A model generated the notes under the pieces. That model saw only the letters and a program-made list of their open reading frames with translations, did no database searches and was not told the DNA's origin. A program made the position numbers and the translations under genes. 64,000 nucleotides of DNA from Bog-473 sp963701955 (GTDB lineage: Bacteria > Actinomycetota > Acidimicrobiia > Acidimicrobiales > RAAP-2), in NCBI GenBank assembly GCA_963701955.1, contig OY969694.1:3038001-3102000 (forward strand), given 5' to 3'. Shown piece by piece: positions 1 to 11,154 of the stretch. Numbering within the stretch: position 1 is the first letter of the stretch; the number at the start of each line of letters is the position of its first letter.

Positions 1-648
1 CGCCGGCCTCGGCCAGCCGGCGCCGGGCGAAGCGCTGAATGTCGGCCAGCACGAGGTGCTCGGTGGCCCAATTCAGGGTGGCGTTGCGCAGCCGGCGCAG
101 CGGCCCCGTCCCGGGCTGGAACGCCACCCCGAACGGTGCGGTGTCCCGGCTGTTCGATGCGTACGGCATGACGCCGAGGCGGCGAGCGCGGGCCGCTCCG
201 GCGCGGGGGCCCAGCGCCAGGGGAAGGGCGCCGAAGAACATGGAGTCGACCACGATGCAGTCGGCGGCGAAGTCCTCGAGGATGGCGCGCAGGTCGCGGC
301 ACTGGCCCGGGCAGCGGGCCGATGAAGATCCGGCGCAGGTCGTCCTTGACCCCGCGCACGCCGCGCTTGGACGACGACTCGCGCTCGGGGTTGGCCACCA
401 TCAGATCGTGGGCGTCGTCCGCCGCGGCGAAGGGGACGAAGCGAGCGCCCGTGGCCTCGACCGCTTCCCGGTAGTGCTCGGTCGTGAAGAAGACCACGTC
501 GTGGCCTTCGCGCGACCAGGCGGCCGGACAACGCGACCAGGAGCGGGCGGTATGGCCCTGCGCCGGCGTGGTGCAGAGGACGAAGCGCCGCCGGGTCGGA
601 CGGTCGTCGCCGGTACCGTCGCAGCGCACGCGCCGCCGACTCGCTCAT
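1..648 (-). CDS. GT1-family (UGT/MGT-like) glycosyltransferase, N-terminal part
   Basis: Starts at ATG 648, overlapping the stop of the upstream GH13 gene as ATGA, so the two are probably translationally coupled. Stitched across several apparent single-base errors, the protein reads RRFVLCTTPAQGHTAPLL near the N-terminus, then ARxGHDVVFFTT, SMFFGALP and HLVLADIQRFARRRLAEAG at the window edge. The CTTPAQGH-x-xPLLALSRRLAxxGHxVxFxT pattern is the N-terminal Rossmann start of GT-B fold GT1 enzymes, which move sugars from nucleotide donors to small acceptors. The donor-binding C-terminal half lies outside the window, so substrate cannot be inferred. At least three frame changes occur in 650 bp; because neighbouring essential genes show the same defect, I regard them as sequence errors rather than gene decay. 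Confidence 0.7.
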
Positions 649-2265
649 GGCGCGCTGACGACCGCCCCGCCCCAGGGCGGCAGCGCCAGCGTGCCCTCGA
701 CGCTCGAGCCCTCCAGGCCGTGCTCGGTGCTCACGGTCACCGTCCCGGCCACGCCGTCGAAGGACGACCGTGTCGCCTCGACATGTTGAGCAGCACGGTG
801 GCGCCGTCCCCCCGGGCGTAGGCCCAGGTGCCCGCAGGCGACGGGAGCGACCGGTACGGGCCCACGGCCAGGTCCTCGCTGGCCTGGCGCGCCGCGATGA
901 CCCGCCGGCACAGCTCGAGCACCGAGCCGGGGTCGCCCTCCTGGTCGGCCACGTTGCACTGCGCCGGGTCGGCCATCGGGCAGCCAGGGGCGCACGCCCG
1001 GCGGCAGTGAAGCCGCCGCCGGGCTCGCCGTTCCAGGGCATCGGCGTGCGCTCGGCGTCGCGGCCCTTGTAGACGGGCCAGAAGCGAGCGCCCACCGCAT
1101 CGAGGACGTCCTCGCGCTGCACCGGGCCGTCGACCAGGCCGATCTCGTCGCCGGCGTAGAGGAAGGGAGTGCCCCGCAGGGTCAGCAGGAGCAGCAGCGC
1201 CAGCTTGACCTTGGCCGGGTCGCCGGCGGCCCACCGGGTGGCGAGGCGCGACACGTCATGGTTGGATGCCGTCCAGATGGGCCACGCCCCGTCGGGCAGG
1301 AGCGCCTCGGTGTCTTCGACGACGCGACGCAGCGCGGCGGCCTCCAGCGGCGCGTTGATGAACACGAAGTTGAAGCCGCCGTGCAGCTCGTTGCGCCCGT
1401 CGCCGTAGAACTCCATGAGCACCGGCAGCTTCTCCACGTTGGTCTCGCCGATGAGCAGGCGCTCGGGCTCGTAGGAGTCGGCGATGGCGCGCCAACGGCG
1501 CAGGATGTCGTGGGCCTCGGGACGGTCGGTGTTGTAGACGGCACGCTGGCCCATGAACTGCTGGTCGAGGGGATCGTCCTCGGTGGCCGGCGGGTTGTCG
1601 CGCAGCTCCTTGTCCTTGATCATCATGTTGCACACGTCGATGCGGAAGCCCGCCACGCCACGGTCCCACCAGAAGCGCACGATGTCGTCGAACTCGCGCC
1701 GGACCTCCTCGTTCCACCAGTTGAGGTCCGGCTGCGGCCGCCTCGAAGTTGTGCAGGAAGTACTGGCCGCTGGGCTCGTCGAAGCTCCCAGGCCGGTCCG
1801 CCGAAGATGCTGACCCAGTTGTTGGGCAGGCTCGCCGTCGGGCTTGGGGTCCGCCCAGACGTAGTAGTCGCGGTGCGCCGAGTCCCGCCCGCGCAGCGCG
1901 TCGACGAACCACGCGTGCTGGTCGCTGGTGTGGTTCGGGCACCAGGTCCATCAGGATGCGGATGCCGCGGCTCGCCGGCCTCGCGCACCAGTGCGTCGAG
2001 GTCGTCGAGTGTGCCGAAGGAGGGATCGATGTCGCGGTAGTCCGACACGTCGTAGCCCCAGTCGCGGTTGGGCGAGCTTGGTCACCGGCGACAGCCAGAC
2101 GCCGCTGATGCCGAGCCGTGCCAGGTGGTCGAGCTTGGACACGATGCCGGGCAGGTCCCCGACGCCGTCACCGTTGGAGTCGGCGTACGAGCGGGGGTAG
2201 ATCTGGTAGAAGACGCCGCCGTGCCACCAGCGGTCGGGGTCAGGCTTCGGGCTGGCTGGCGCCAT
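645..2265 (-). CDS. GH13 alpha-glucosidase / oligo-1,6-glucosidase-like enzyme
   Basis: Start is ATG 2265 (MAPASPKPDPDRWWHGG), followed by VFYQIYPRSYADSNGDGVGD, the classic N-terminus of GH13 alpha-glucosidases. Further motifs are MDLVP, NNWVSIFGGPAWE, the nucleophile block GFRIDVCNMM, the acid/base block LIGETNVEKLP, and ASNHDVSRLATRW with the third catalytic Asp. A typical C-terminal beta domain ends STEHGLEGSSVEGTLALPP. The family hydrolyses or transfers alpha-1,4/1,6-glucosyl units in the cytoplasm. As given, the reading frame changes ten times, always as if one extra base were present; removing ten bases gives 537 codons, normal for the family. It is the upstream partner of the GT1 gene (ATGA overlap). 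Exact substrate (maltose, isomaltose, sucrose) is not resolved. Confidence 0.85.
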
Positions 2266-2338
2266 GGGCTCCCCTTCGGGTCGTGGTGGTCGCCCGGGAG
2301 CGTATCGACCGGCGCCGAGCACCGAGGGCGCGTGCGGC

Positions 2339-3070
2339 TCAGAGGCGACCGGCCGCCACCGCCATGATGTGCTGTTGCAGGGGGATGGAGAACGGAGACC
2401 CGATGGCCGTGAACGTCACCTGGTGGCCGAGCTTGCCCTTCACCGTGAAGAGCTCCGTGGCGGTCACGTTCACCGTGACGCCGTGGGTGGAGATCGGGAC
2501 GCTCATGGAGAAGCCGCCGACACCGGTGCCGAACGCCCCCGGGGCGACGGCGGACACGAGTGGCGTGCCAAAGGTCGTCCCCTTCGGTGTCTTGCCGAAG
2601 AGCTTCGTCTTGAGCGGGCCGGACGCCAGCTGGGTCATGCAGGCCGCCGTCTTCGGGTTCTGGGCGACGGCGTACTCGGTCGCCGCGTTCTTGGCCGACG
2701 GGAAGACCGTGACGTTGTCGGAGACAAGCATGGTGCCCTGGTCGCCCTGGAACTCCCGGCTGTTCACGGACGGCGGGTTCTCCGAGACGAGCGACGCGGG
2801 GACGCCGATGCACTTGGCCAGCTGCGTATCCCCGAGGGTGCTGTTGCCGGTGTCCGTGTTCTTGGTGGAGGTCCATCCGGCCGGCATGTCCGAGAGAACC
2901 AGCAGGGCTTTCCGGGCCTGTGCCAGGTTGGGCGAGCTCGCTGCCGCGGGCGTCGCCGACGACGCGAGCATTGCCAGGCCGAGGGTCCCCGCGCCAACCA
3001 GGCCAACCACGCCCACCAGGAGCTCGCGCGCCGACCGGCCGCGCTCGCGTTGCCCGCCGTTCCCCATCAC
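2339..3070 (-). CDS. Secreted protein with DMPAGW motif (paralogue 1)
   Basis: An intact 243-residue protein. Residues 1-45 form a signal peptide: basic start (GQRERGRSARE), hydrophobic core LLVGVVGLVGAGTLGLAML and a likely cleavage after TPAAA. The mature part has LLVLSDMPAGWTS, one Cys pair candidate (AKCIGVP and AACMTQ) and a C-terminal half predicted to be beta-rich (SMSVPISTHGVTVNVTATEL). It is clearly related to the next gene upstream, which shares DLPAGWTSG, AACIGIP and the closing HQVTFxxxG block. I do not recognise a characterised family; the layout suggests a small exported beta-sheet protein retained at the cell surface or released. Function unknown. Confidence 0.75.
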   Translation of the reverse strand: MMGNGGQRERGRSARELLVGVVGLVGAGTLGLAMLASSATPAAASSPNLAQARKALLVLSDMPAGWTSTKNTDTGNSTLGDTQLAKCIGVPASLVSENPPSVNSREFQGDQGTMLVSDNVTVFPSAKNAATEYAVAQNPKTAACMTQLASGPLKTKLFGKTPKGTTFGTPLVSAVAPGAFGTGVGGFSMSVPISTHGVTVNVTATELFTVKGKLGHQVTFTAIGSPFSIPLQQHIMAVAAGRL

Positions 3071-3217
3071 GTGCCCCCTCCGTCCGCCGTTGCGTCAACG
3101 ATACGCGGCGCCCACCCGGTTCTGAACACAACACCGGCACAAGGGGCCGGAACACAACACACGCACACACGGCACCGGCATGGCGTCGAGCAACCACACC
3201 CCAGAGTCCGGGTGGCC

Positions 3218-4052
3218 TCAGTGCGTGGCCGCCGCCGCCAGCACCTCCTCCTCCAGCTGGGCGGGAAACGCCGTGCCGTTGCCGTTGAAGGTGACCTGGT
3301 GCACCAGCGCCCCGTCGACGAAGTCGACCTGCGTGCTCGTGACCATGAGGAGCCGCCCACCGCGGGCGATCGGGATGGAGACGGTGAAGCCGGCGAAGTG
3401 CTCGGCTGCCGCCCCGACCGGCAGCGCCCTGAAACTGACGGATCCGACCGTCGTGCCGCTGCCGGCGTCCTTCTGCATGGTCGCCTGCAGCGTTTGCCCG
3501 GCCACGCTGTTCATGCAGCTGACCGTCCGGGCGTCGGCCATGGCGGCGTACTCGGCCTCGGCCATCGACGTCGAGGGAAACACCGAGACGCTGTCCTCAA
3601 CGGCGTAGACCTTGTCTGCGCTGGTGAAGTCGGGGCTGTCGACCTTGGTCGGCGCCACGGCGGCGACCTTGGGCGGGATCCCGATGCAGGCGGCCATCTT
3701 GGAGGACCAGGGCGTGGCCTTCGTCGGCGCTGACGGCGTCTGGCCCGAGGTCCACCCCGCCGGCAGGTCGGTCACTTGGAGGAGCGCCGTGGCTCCCCGG
3801 GCGGCCGTCACCGGGGAGACGGGCCCGGACCGGGATCCGGCCGGAGACCGCGGCCGACGACGCCGCCGCTGCGGCAGCGGGGGAGGTCTCGTACGGGGGA
3901 CGCCCCGCTGCGGCAGCGACGTTCAGTGCGCCGCCCCGGGTGAGGGTGCCGACGAGGCCGCCGGCCATGGCGACGGCGAAGATCCCTGCGAACGTCCACC
4001 TGACGGCGCGCCGCCAGTGCTCCATGCCTTCCTGGGCGCCTTCCTGGGCCAT
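3218..4052 (-). CDS. Secreted protein with DLPAGW motif (paralogue 2)
   Basis: Starts at ATG 4052 (MAQEGAQEGMEHWRRAVRW) and carries a membrane segment or signal anchor FAGIFAVAMAGGLVGTL, then an Ala/Ser-rich linker. One extra base near 3815 moves the reading frame; removing it gives 278 codons. The remainder (TALLQVTDLPAGWTSG, AACIGIPPKV, VSCMNSV, HQVTFNGNG) parallels paralogue 1 along its length, so this is a tandem duplication with 147 bp between the copies. That gap contains only short repeated AACACAACAC motifs. Function unknown; export is inferred from the N-terminus and from the two spaced Cys residues. Confidence 0.7.
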
Positions 4053-4215
4053 GCTCGCCCCCTCCTGCTCCGTGAGCTCCGGCCACCGGGGCGCCCCGGG
4101 TCAGGGCGGTGGTGCGCGGCGCTCTCCCGGGAGGAGAACGTGGACCGGGCCCGGACCACACGGCGGTTCGCAGACCCGAATCGGCGGGATTGCCCAACCG
4201 GGCGCCCCTCCCCCC

Positions 4216-4244
4216 TTGCCAGTCCCGGGCTGGCCCGCTATCGT
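4216..4244 (+). promoter_or_regulatory. Probable sigma70-type promoter of groESL
   Basis: TTGCCA (4216-4221), a 17-nt spacer and TATCGT (4239-4244) match the -35 and -10 consensus at 5/6 and 4/6 positions with ideal spacing. The CIRCE operator starts at the last base of the -10 hexamer, so a bound repressor would block initiation, as in HrcA-controlled groE operons. Confidence 0.65.
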
Positions 4245-4270
4245 TGGCACTCGCAACCCGAGAGTGCTAA
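4244..4270 (+). promoter_or_regulatory. CIRCE operator (HrcA binding site)
   Basis: TTGGCACTC (4244-4252), nine bases, GAGTGCTAA (4262-4270). This is the CIRCE inverted repeat TTAGCACTC-N9-GAGTGCTAA with a single mismatch, placed 25 bp before the groES start and just after the -10 box. HrcA is known to bind CIRCE and to release it on heat stress, so groESL here is very probably heat-inducible through HrcA. The hrcA gene is not in this window. Confidence 0.93.
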
Positions 4271-4295
4271 CGAGTGCCAAGGAGGCCCGTTCCAA

Positions 4296-4588
4296 ATGAG
4301 TCTGCAACCCCTCGATGACCGGATCGTCGTCCGCCCCGGCGAGTCCGAGGAGACCACTGCCTCTGGCCTGGTCATTCCCGACACCGCCAAAGAGAAGCCC
4401 CAGCAGGGCGAAGTGCTTGGCCGTCGGCCCCGGCCGCCGCTCCGAGGACACCGGCGAGCTGATCCCCCTCGACGTCGAAGGTCGGCGACACCGTCGTCTA
4501 CTCCAAGTACGGCGGCACCGAGTACGTCCTCGATGGCGAGGACGTCCTCATCCTGTCTGCCCGCGACATCCTGGCCAAGATCGCCTGA
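4296..4588 (+). CDS. groS: Co-chaperonin GroES
   Basis: The 10-kDa lid of the GroEL folding chamber. Start ATG 4296 has a strong ribosome site AAGGAGG at 4279-4285. The product begins MSLQPLDDRIVVRPGESEE and contains TASGLVIPDTAKEKPQQG (the mobile-loop region), then GELIPLDV, VGDTVVYSKYGGTEY and ILSARDILAKIA. Two extra bases (near 4422 and 4473) interrupt the frame; without them the gene is 97 codons, the normal size. As an essential gene it is presumably intact in the organism. It is 110 bp upstream of groEL and under the CIRCE element. Confidence 0.95.
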
Positions 4589-4698
4589 TCGGTCGCACCT
4601 TTCGGTCTGCCCGCCGCCCCGGTGATTCCCGGGTCGGCGCGGCGGCCGCCCTGCAGTTTCCCTGAGATTCGAGGACTCGAGAGGAGTTCGACACAGCC

Positions 4699-6356
<1,658 letters not shown>

Positions 6357-6417
6357 TTCTGCTGCACGTTTTTGCGGCACGCCGGGCAGTACTGTCCAAG
6401 GCGTGTCGGGCATCGTG

Positions 6418-6437
6418 GCCGGGCCCTCGGGCCCGGC
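6418..6437 (+). terminator. Probable terminator hairpin of groESL
   Basis: A perfect GC-rich inverted repeat, GCCGGGCCC then GGGCCCGGC (stem 8-9 bp), begins 62 bp after the groEL stop. There is no clear T run, which is common in high-GC actinobacteria, so termination is plausible rather than certain. Confidence 0.5.
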
Positions 6438-6457
6438 TGCGGCGCGTCTGGGCTGAT

Positions 6458-6551
6458 GTGTCAAGCCGATGTGTCGACCGAACGTGTCGACCGAACGTGT
6501 CGATCGATGTGTCGACTCTCGAGTGTGTCGACCGATGTGTCGACCGGGTGA
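6458..6551 (+). repeat. Short imperfect tandem repeat, GTGTCGACCGA-AC unit
   Basis: Seven copies of GTGTC, most followed by GACCGA, start at 6458, 6471, 6484, 6497, 6509, 6525 and 6537, giving a period of 12-13 bp. It lies in the 268-bp gap between groEL and the next gene. Its role is unknown; it could be a slippage array or a cluster of protein-binding sites. Confidence 0.75.
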
Positions 6552-6624
6552 ACGGGTTCGCCATCCGTTCTCACTCAGCTGCACCTCGGGGAGATGCCGC
6601 AAAGAGCTGTGCCACACTGGCCGC

Positions 6625-7194
6625 GTGGCGGCAGTGACGGCGCGTGGACGCCGCAGCGCGGTGACCCGGTGCGTCGCGTCCGTTGCGTCCGTCGCATTCG
6701 CCATGGTCCTCGGCGGAGCGTGTGATCTCGCCGCCCCCATGGGATCCGCTGCTGCGCTCTCGGCGCCGATGGTGTCGCCGCCATCACACGGTACGACGAC
6801 CTCTCCACCTTCGGGTCCGCTGCAGCCGCCGAAGACCTCCGCCGCGCAGGACACGAAGTTCTTCACCGACGTTGCTCTATGCCGACTCGGTGTTGGCCTC
6901 CTATGAGCAGAAGCAGGAGAACGTCGCCCTCCGCGCCCTCTTGACCGACGGCTCCGCATTCTGCGCCTTGCTCAAGCGCGGCGGAGGGCTCGACGAGGCC
7001 CTGCTCGAGGAGGCGACGGGAGCCCGTGGCACCGAGACCCAGACGCATCTGCCGCTGTCGGTGACGACCTTCAACACCATTGAGAGCGTGGCGCTGCTCA
7101 CGCTGTGTCCGGTCCGAGCAGAAGCTGCTTGCCGCCCTCGGTCCGCAGCAAGATCCGCAGCCTCGGAAAGAGCCTCTCCAAGCGTCCGGGCTGA
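6625..7194 (+). CDS. Small secreted protein, possibly DUF732-like
   Basis: Proposed start GTG 6625. The first 45 residues are a basic stretch (TARGRRSAVTRC) and a hydrophobic core (VASVASVAFAMVLGGAC), so it is exported, perhaps as a lipoprotein, although the lipobox is poor. A Pro/Ser-rich linker is followed by a compact domain containing YADSVLASYEQ, ALRALLTDGSAFCALLKRGGG and SVALLTLCP. The spaced Cys pair and overall shape recall the small mycobacterial DUF732 proteins, but this is only a resemblance. Three extra bases (near 6872, 7112 and 7133) break the frame; correcting them gives 189 codons and a basic C-terminus ending SLGKSLSKRPG. Confidence 0.5.
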
Positions 7195-7263
7195 GCGGTG
7201 GACATCGGCACGGCTGTTGCGCCTTCCCGCGCGCACGAGAGCCATGCGCTCCATCACGCGCGT

Positions 7264-7299
7264 CCGTTCAGTGAGCCGTTCAGTGAGCCGATCAGTGCG
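7264..7299 (+). repeat. 12-bp direct repeat, three copies
   Basis: CCGTTCAGTGAG occurs at 7264-7275 and 7276-7287, followed by the diverged CCGATCAGTGCG at 7288-7299. It sits in the 268-bp gap upstream of the phosphoesterase gene. It could be a regulatory site array; nothing else there is recognisable. Confidence 0.6.
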
Positions 7300-7462
7300 G
7301 CGCTCCAACGCTGGTGTTGCAACACAGGTGTGAATTTCGTTCGCGGTTCGTTCGCGGAGAAATAAGTCGCTCGTAGCGAAACGTCATCGTCGGCGTAACC
7401 CGACGACCTTAGGTTTGCGCCGACCCCTTGTTCGTATCTCAATGCAGATTGAGGAGGAATTG

Positions 7463-10454
7463 GTGCGAATCTCGCAGAGGTTCACGCAACACCGAGTACC
7501 ACAACGCCGACTGCGGAGTGCGGCGATCGTCTCCGCTGCCGTCGGGCTGATGGCCCTGTCTGGCGCGAGCATCTCGACCGCGGTCGGCGCCGCGCCGACG
7601 CCGTCTCCGGCTGCCCCCGGCACGACGACGTGCCCCGCCGGGAGCACGTTGGAGCTCCCCAGCGGCGGATCCAACAACCAGGCGCAATGCGTGATCACCT
7701 CGACCGGCACCCCCGTGGGCGGGGTCAAGCACGTGTGGCTCATCATCTTGGAGAACAAGTCCTACGACGAGACCTTCACCGGCCTCAACCAGAACAGCTA
7801 CCTGTGGCAGACGCTGCCGCAGCAGGGCGCCCTCCTGACGAACTACTACGGGACCGGCCACTTCAGCATGGACAACTACATCTCGCTGGTGTCGGGACAA
7901 GCGCCGTCCTACGCCGTGCAGGACGACTGCTCGACCGCGGCGAACATGACGAACAACAACAGCGGGATCATCACCAACGGCACGGTGGGGACGGCGACGG
8001 ACACCGACCACACCACCGACGGTGCCGGGACCAACACCACCGCGCCGAACGCCACCGCGGCCAACAACGGCAACTTCGGGCAGCTCCTCGTGCACGGTGG
8101 CATCGACGCCGCGTTGGCGAACAACGGCTGCGTCTACCCGACGGACGTCTCGACCCTGTTCAACCAGTACAACGCGGCCGGCGTCTCGTGGAAGGCCTAC
8201 GCCCAGGACCTCGGGGGCGCCCAGCCGGTCGGATCGACGTCCTACGTGACGGGTTCCACGCCGGGAGTGAGCGACACCGTGCCCGGGCGTGACGACGGAG
8301 CGTGCGGGTACCCGGGGATGTCGACCAACGATCCCGTCGACCAACCCGACCAACCTGGTGGCCCCGACCGGCGACGTGACGAGCTTCACGGGTGCCCAGC
8401 CGGCCAACGCCAACAACAACGGCGACCCGGCGGACCAGTTCGTCGCCAAGCACTTCCCGACCGGCTGGTTCACCTCCCTGACCGGCGAGTCCAGCGGGGC
8501 GCAGAGCGGCGTGACCTACCCGGCCCAGCCGGCCCTCAACCAGCCGACCGTCCCCGAGTACGACGGACCGGGCGCGCCGACGAACGGGAAGACCGACACC
8601 AACTGTGACGCCAACCACGTGTCCAACCTCGACGACCCCACCTACGGCCTGGCCCACGACCTGAGTCTCCCGTCCAACCAGGTTCCGGCGTTCAACTGGA
8701 TCACGCCGAACAACTGCAGCGACGCCCACGATGCCAGCTGCCAGGGCAACAACCTCTCCGGTGCCTTCAACGCGAACGGCACGCCGAACTACACCCCGGC
8801 GGGCCTGCCGGCCGACGACCCCGAGGCGACCACCCCCGTCAACTACACGGGCGGGCTCTACGCCGCGGACCTGTTCCTGCGGTACTACATCCCGATGATC
8901 GAGCAGTCCAAGGCCTTCGCCGACGGCGGCATGATCGACGTCACCTTCGACGAGGCCAATCCGCCGTTCACGGTCGGGAACAGCTTCAACAATGTGCCCG
9001 CTCCCGGGGACAGCACCACCTTCCCGGCACCGGCCGACCAGCCGTCCTTCGGCTCGGCCGGCACCACGGCGCCGGGCGCCGACAGCCTCTACGGCGCCTA
9101 CGGCCTGCTGGCCGACGCGGCCGGCGAGAACATCAACGGCCACAACGTGAACACCGAGCCCACGGGCCCGAACGACCCCGAGGTGACGAACGGCTCGGGC
9201 GTGCAGCTGCAGCCCGGCCCGGGCGCCGCCGGATTCATCGACCGGCCGACCGGGCTTGCCGGTGAGAGCCCGAATGTGAGCGGTTCACCCGGGTTCGTCG
9301 ACCGAGCCGGCCCTGGTCGGCACGAACTCGAGCCTGGTGGCGGACTCGAAGATCAACGCTGACGACACCGGCCGCCTGGTGTCGGGCACCGATGCAGCGG
9401 GGGACACGATCCCGCCGGACACCTTCGTCGGTGCCGTGAGCGACATCGGGCCGATCGCGCTCTCCGGAAACGCCAGCACGACCACGGCTTCGAACAACTT
9501 CGCCAAGCCGTGGATCGGCACCTTCCAGCTGCTCAACGACAGCGGTCAGCCTGTCACCCTGCCGAACGGGTACAACGGCAATGTGACGCTGAGCGCCGAA
9601 GGCGCCACGTCGACCGTCGGGAGCACGACCTGCCCCAGCGGGAACGAGGCCGCGACGACCGCCGGCTGCGTGACCAGCGACCCGCTCTTCGACCCGACCG
9701 ACTTCACGCCGGGCGGCGGTGACACCGGGACGGTGTTGATCAGCCCGCTCATCAAGCCGGGCACCGTGTCGGCACGTACTACAACCACTACAGCACGCTG
9801 CGCACACTCGAGGACCTCTTCCTCGTCGGGCAAGTCCTGCACGAACCCATCCAACGCCGACACGCCGCTTGCCGGCCGGCACGGTCTGCGGAGGCCTCGA
9901 CGGCCAGGGCCACATCGGCTACGCGGCACAGTCCGGGCTGGCGAGCTTCGGACCGGACGTCTTCACCGCCGAGCACTTCACCGCGGTTTCGGTTCCGCAC
10001 GGGTACGCGGCGGTCGGCGGGAGCGGCTCGACGGCGTTGTACTGCCCGGTCCACGTGAACCTCGGTTCCGCCGGTGCGCGACGCCAAGCCGGGAAGCGGC
10101 GGTTTCGGCGGCAGTCCCGGCGTGGCCGGAGCGTCCGGCTGCGGGACGGGCGGTGGCAGGGGTGGCGACGGTGGCGACGGCTTCACCAAGGCCGGCCACG
10201 GAGGGAAGGGCGGGAACGGAGGGAATGGCGCCTGCCCACCCGAGGAATGGGTCGGCGGCGCGTGGCTGACCGCGGCGGGCACCCCGACGATGCCACTCGA
10301 CACGCCACCCTGCAACGGCGCCGGCGGCAACGGTGGCAACGGTGGCACAGGCGGGGACGGGGTCGGCCTGCATCCAGGTGGCAACGGTGGCAACGGTGGC
10401 AACGGCTACCCCGGGGTGCCTGGCAAGAACGGCGCAAAGGGCGCCAGGGGCTAG
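7463..10454 (+). CDS. Secreted phosphoesterase (acid phosphatase / phospholipase C family) with Gly-rich tail
   Basis: I choose GTG 7463, five bases after GAGGAGG (7451-7457); an ATG at 7442 is also in frame. The signal peptide contains SAAIVSAAVGLMALSGASIS. The catalytic domain shows HVWLIILENKSYDETF, TNYYGTGHFSMDNYISLVSG, GMIDVTFDEAN, TYYNHYSTLRTLEDLF and HIGYAAQSGLASFGPDVF, the signature blocks of the PF04185 phosphoesterase family (alkaline-phosphatase-like fold). The last 125 residues are Gly-rich (GGNGGNGGTGGDG, GGNGGNGGNG), like mycobacterial PGRS or collagen-like tails. About seven extra bases interrupt the frame; removing them gives 995 codons. The enzyme probably releases phosphate outside the cell, which fits the PstS-type proteins later in the window; the substrate is unknown. 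Confidence 0.8.
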
Positions 10455-10471
10455 GAGGTCCTCGGCAACCG

Positions 10472-11096
10472 ATGCGCTCCACCGTGCGCAGGGAGCATCA
10501 CGGCTGGGGCCGGGTACTGCAGCCCGGCCCCAGCGTGCTGTGCGTCGTCGTGCTCGTGGCGGCGCTCGTCCTCACCGGCTGTGGCGGCGGGGGCGCCCGC
10601 ACGCCCCTCCGCCCTGCCGGGGAAGAAGACGGCGCAGTACCCCTCCTTCCTCCCGAAGAAGACGCTCGACCCGACCATCGACGCCACACTGATCGGCACC
10701 GAGGCCAAGCCGGCCCTGCAGACCGAAGGGCTGGCGATCGAGGCGAAGACCAGGGCGTTCCACGTCGACGTCACGGTGAGCGGGCCGATCGTCCCCGGTG
10801 AGGGGCTGCCGGATCAACCGGCCGCCACGACGTGCACCTGGACCGTGACGATGAAGGACGCCAATGCGGACGTGCCCGTCTCCATCGCTGACTTCCACTC
10901 GGTCGACCACCTCGGGTCGGTGTTCCTCATGGGACTGGTGCCCGGCGAGCGGCCGCCGCCGCCGGTGCTCCACCCCGGCAGGACACTCACCTTCAAGCTC
11001 CGCTCCTACGAGCTGGTGGGCGAGGGGATGATGCAGTGGGCGCCCGATCACAAGCACGTGGTCGGCGATTGGGACTACACGGTCGAGAACGACTGA
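10472..11096 (+). CDS. Putative lipoprotein
   Basis: Start ATG 10472, preceded by AGGAGG at 10453-10458. The N-terminus has basic residues, the core SVLCVVVLVAALV and the lipobox LTGC followed by a Gly run, so the mature protein should be lipid-anchored outside the membrane. The mature part includes a single beta-rich domain (FHVDVTVSGPIVPGEG, TCTWTVTMKDANADVPV, LTFKLRSYELVG). One extra base near 10600 shifts the frame; corrected length is 207 residues. It starts 18 bp after the phosphoesterase and may share its transcript. I do not recognise the family. Confidence 0.7.
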
Positions 11097-11154
11097 GACC
11101 GGTACGCGACGACGACGCCCGCCCGCGGCCTCGAGGAGCAGTGCCCTCGGGGGC

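Noticed and set aside
645..2265. GH13, groEL and other broken genes as true pseudogenes
   Set aside because: Essential genes (groES, groEL, guaA, pcrA) show the same single-base breaks, and the protein sequence is well conserved on both sides of each break, so sequence error is far more likely.
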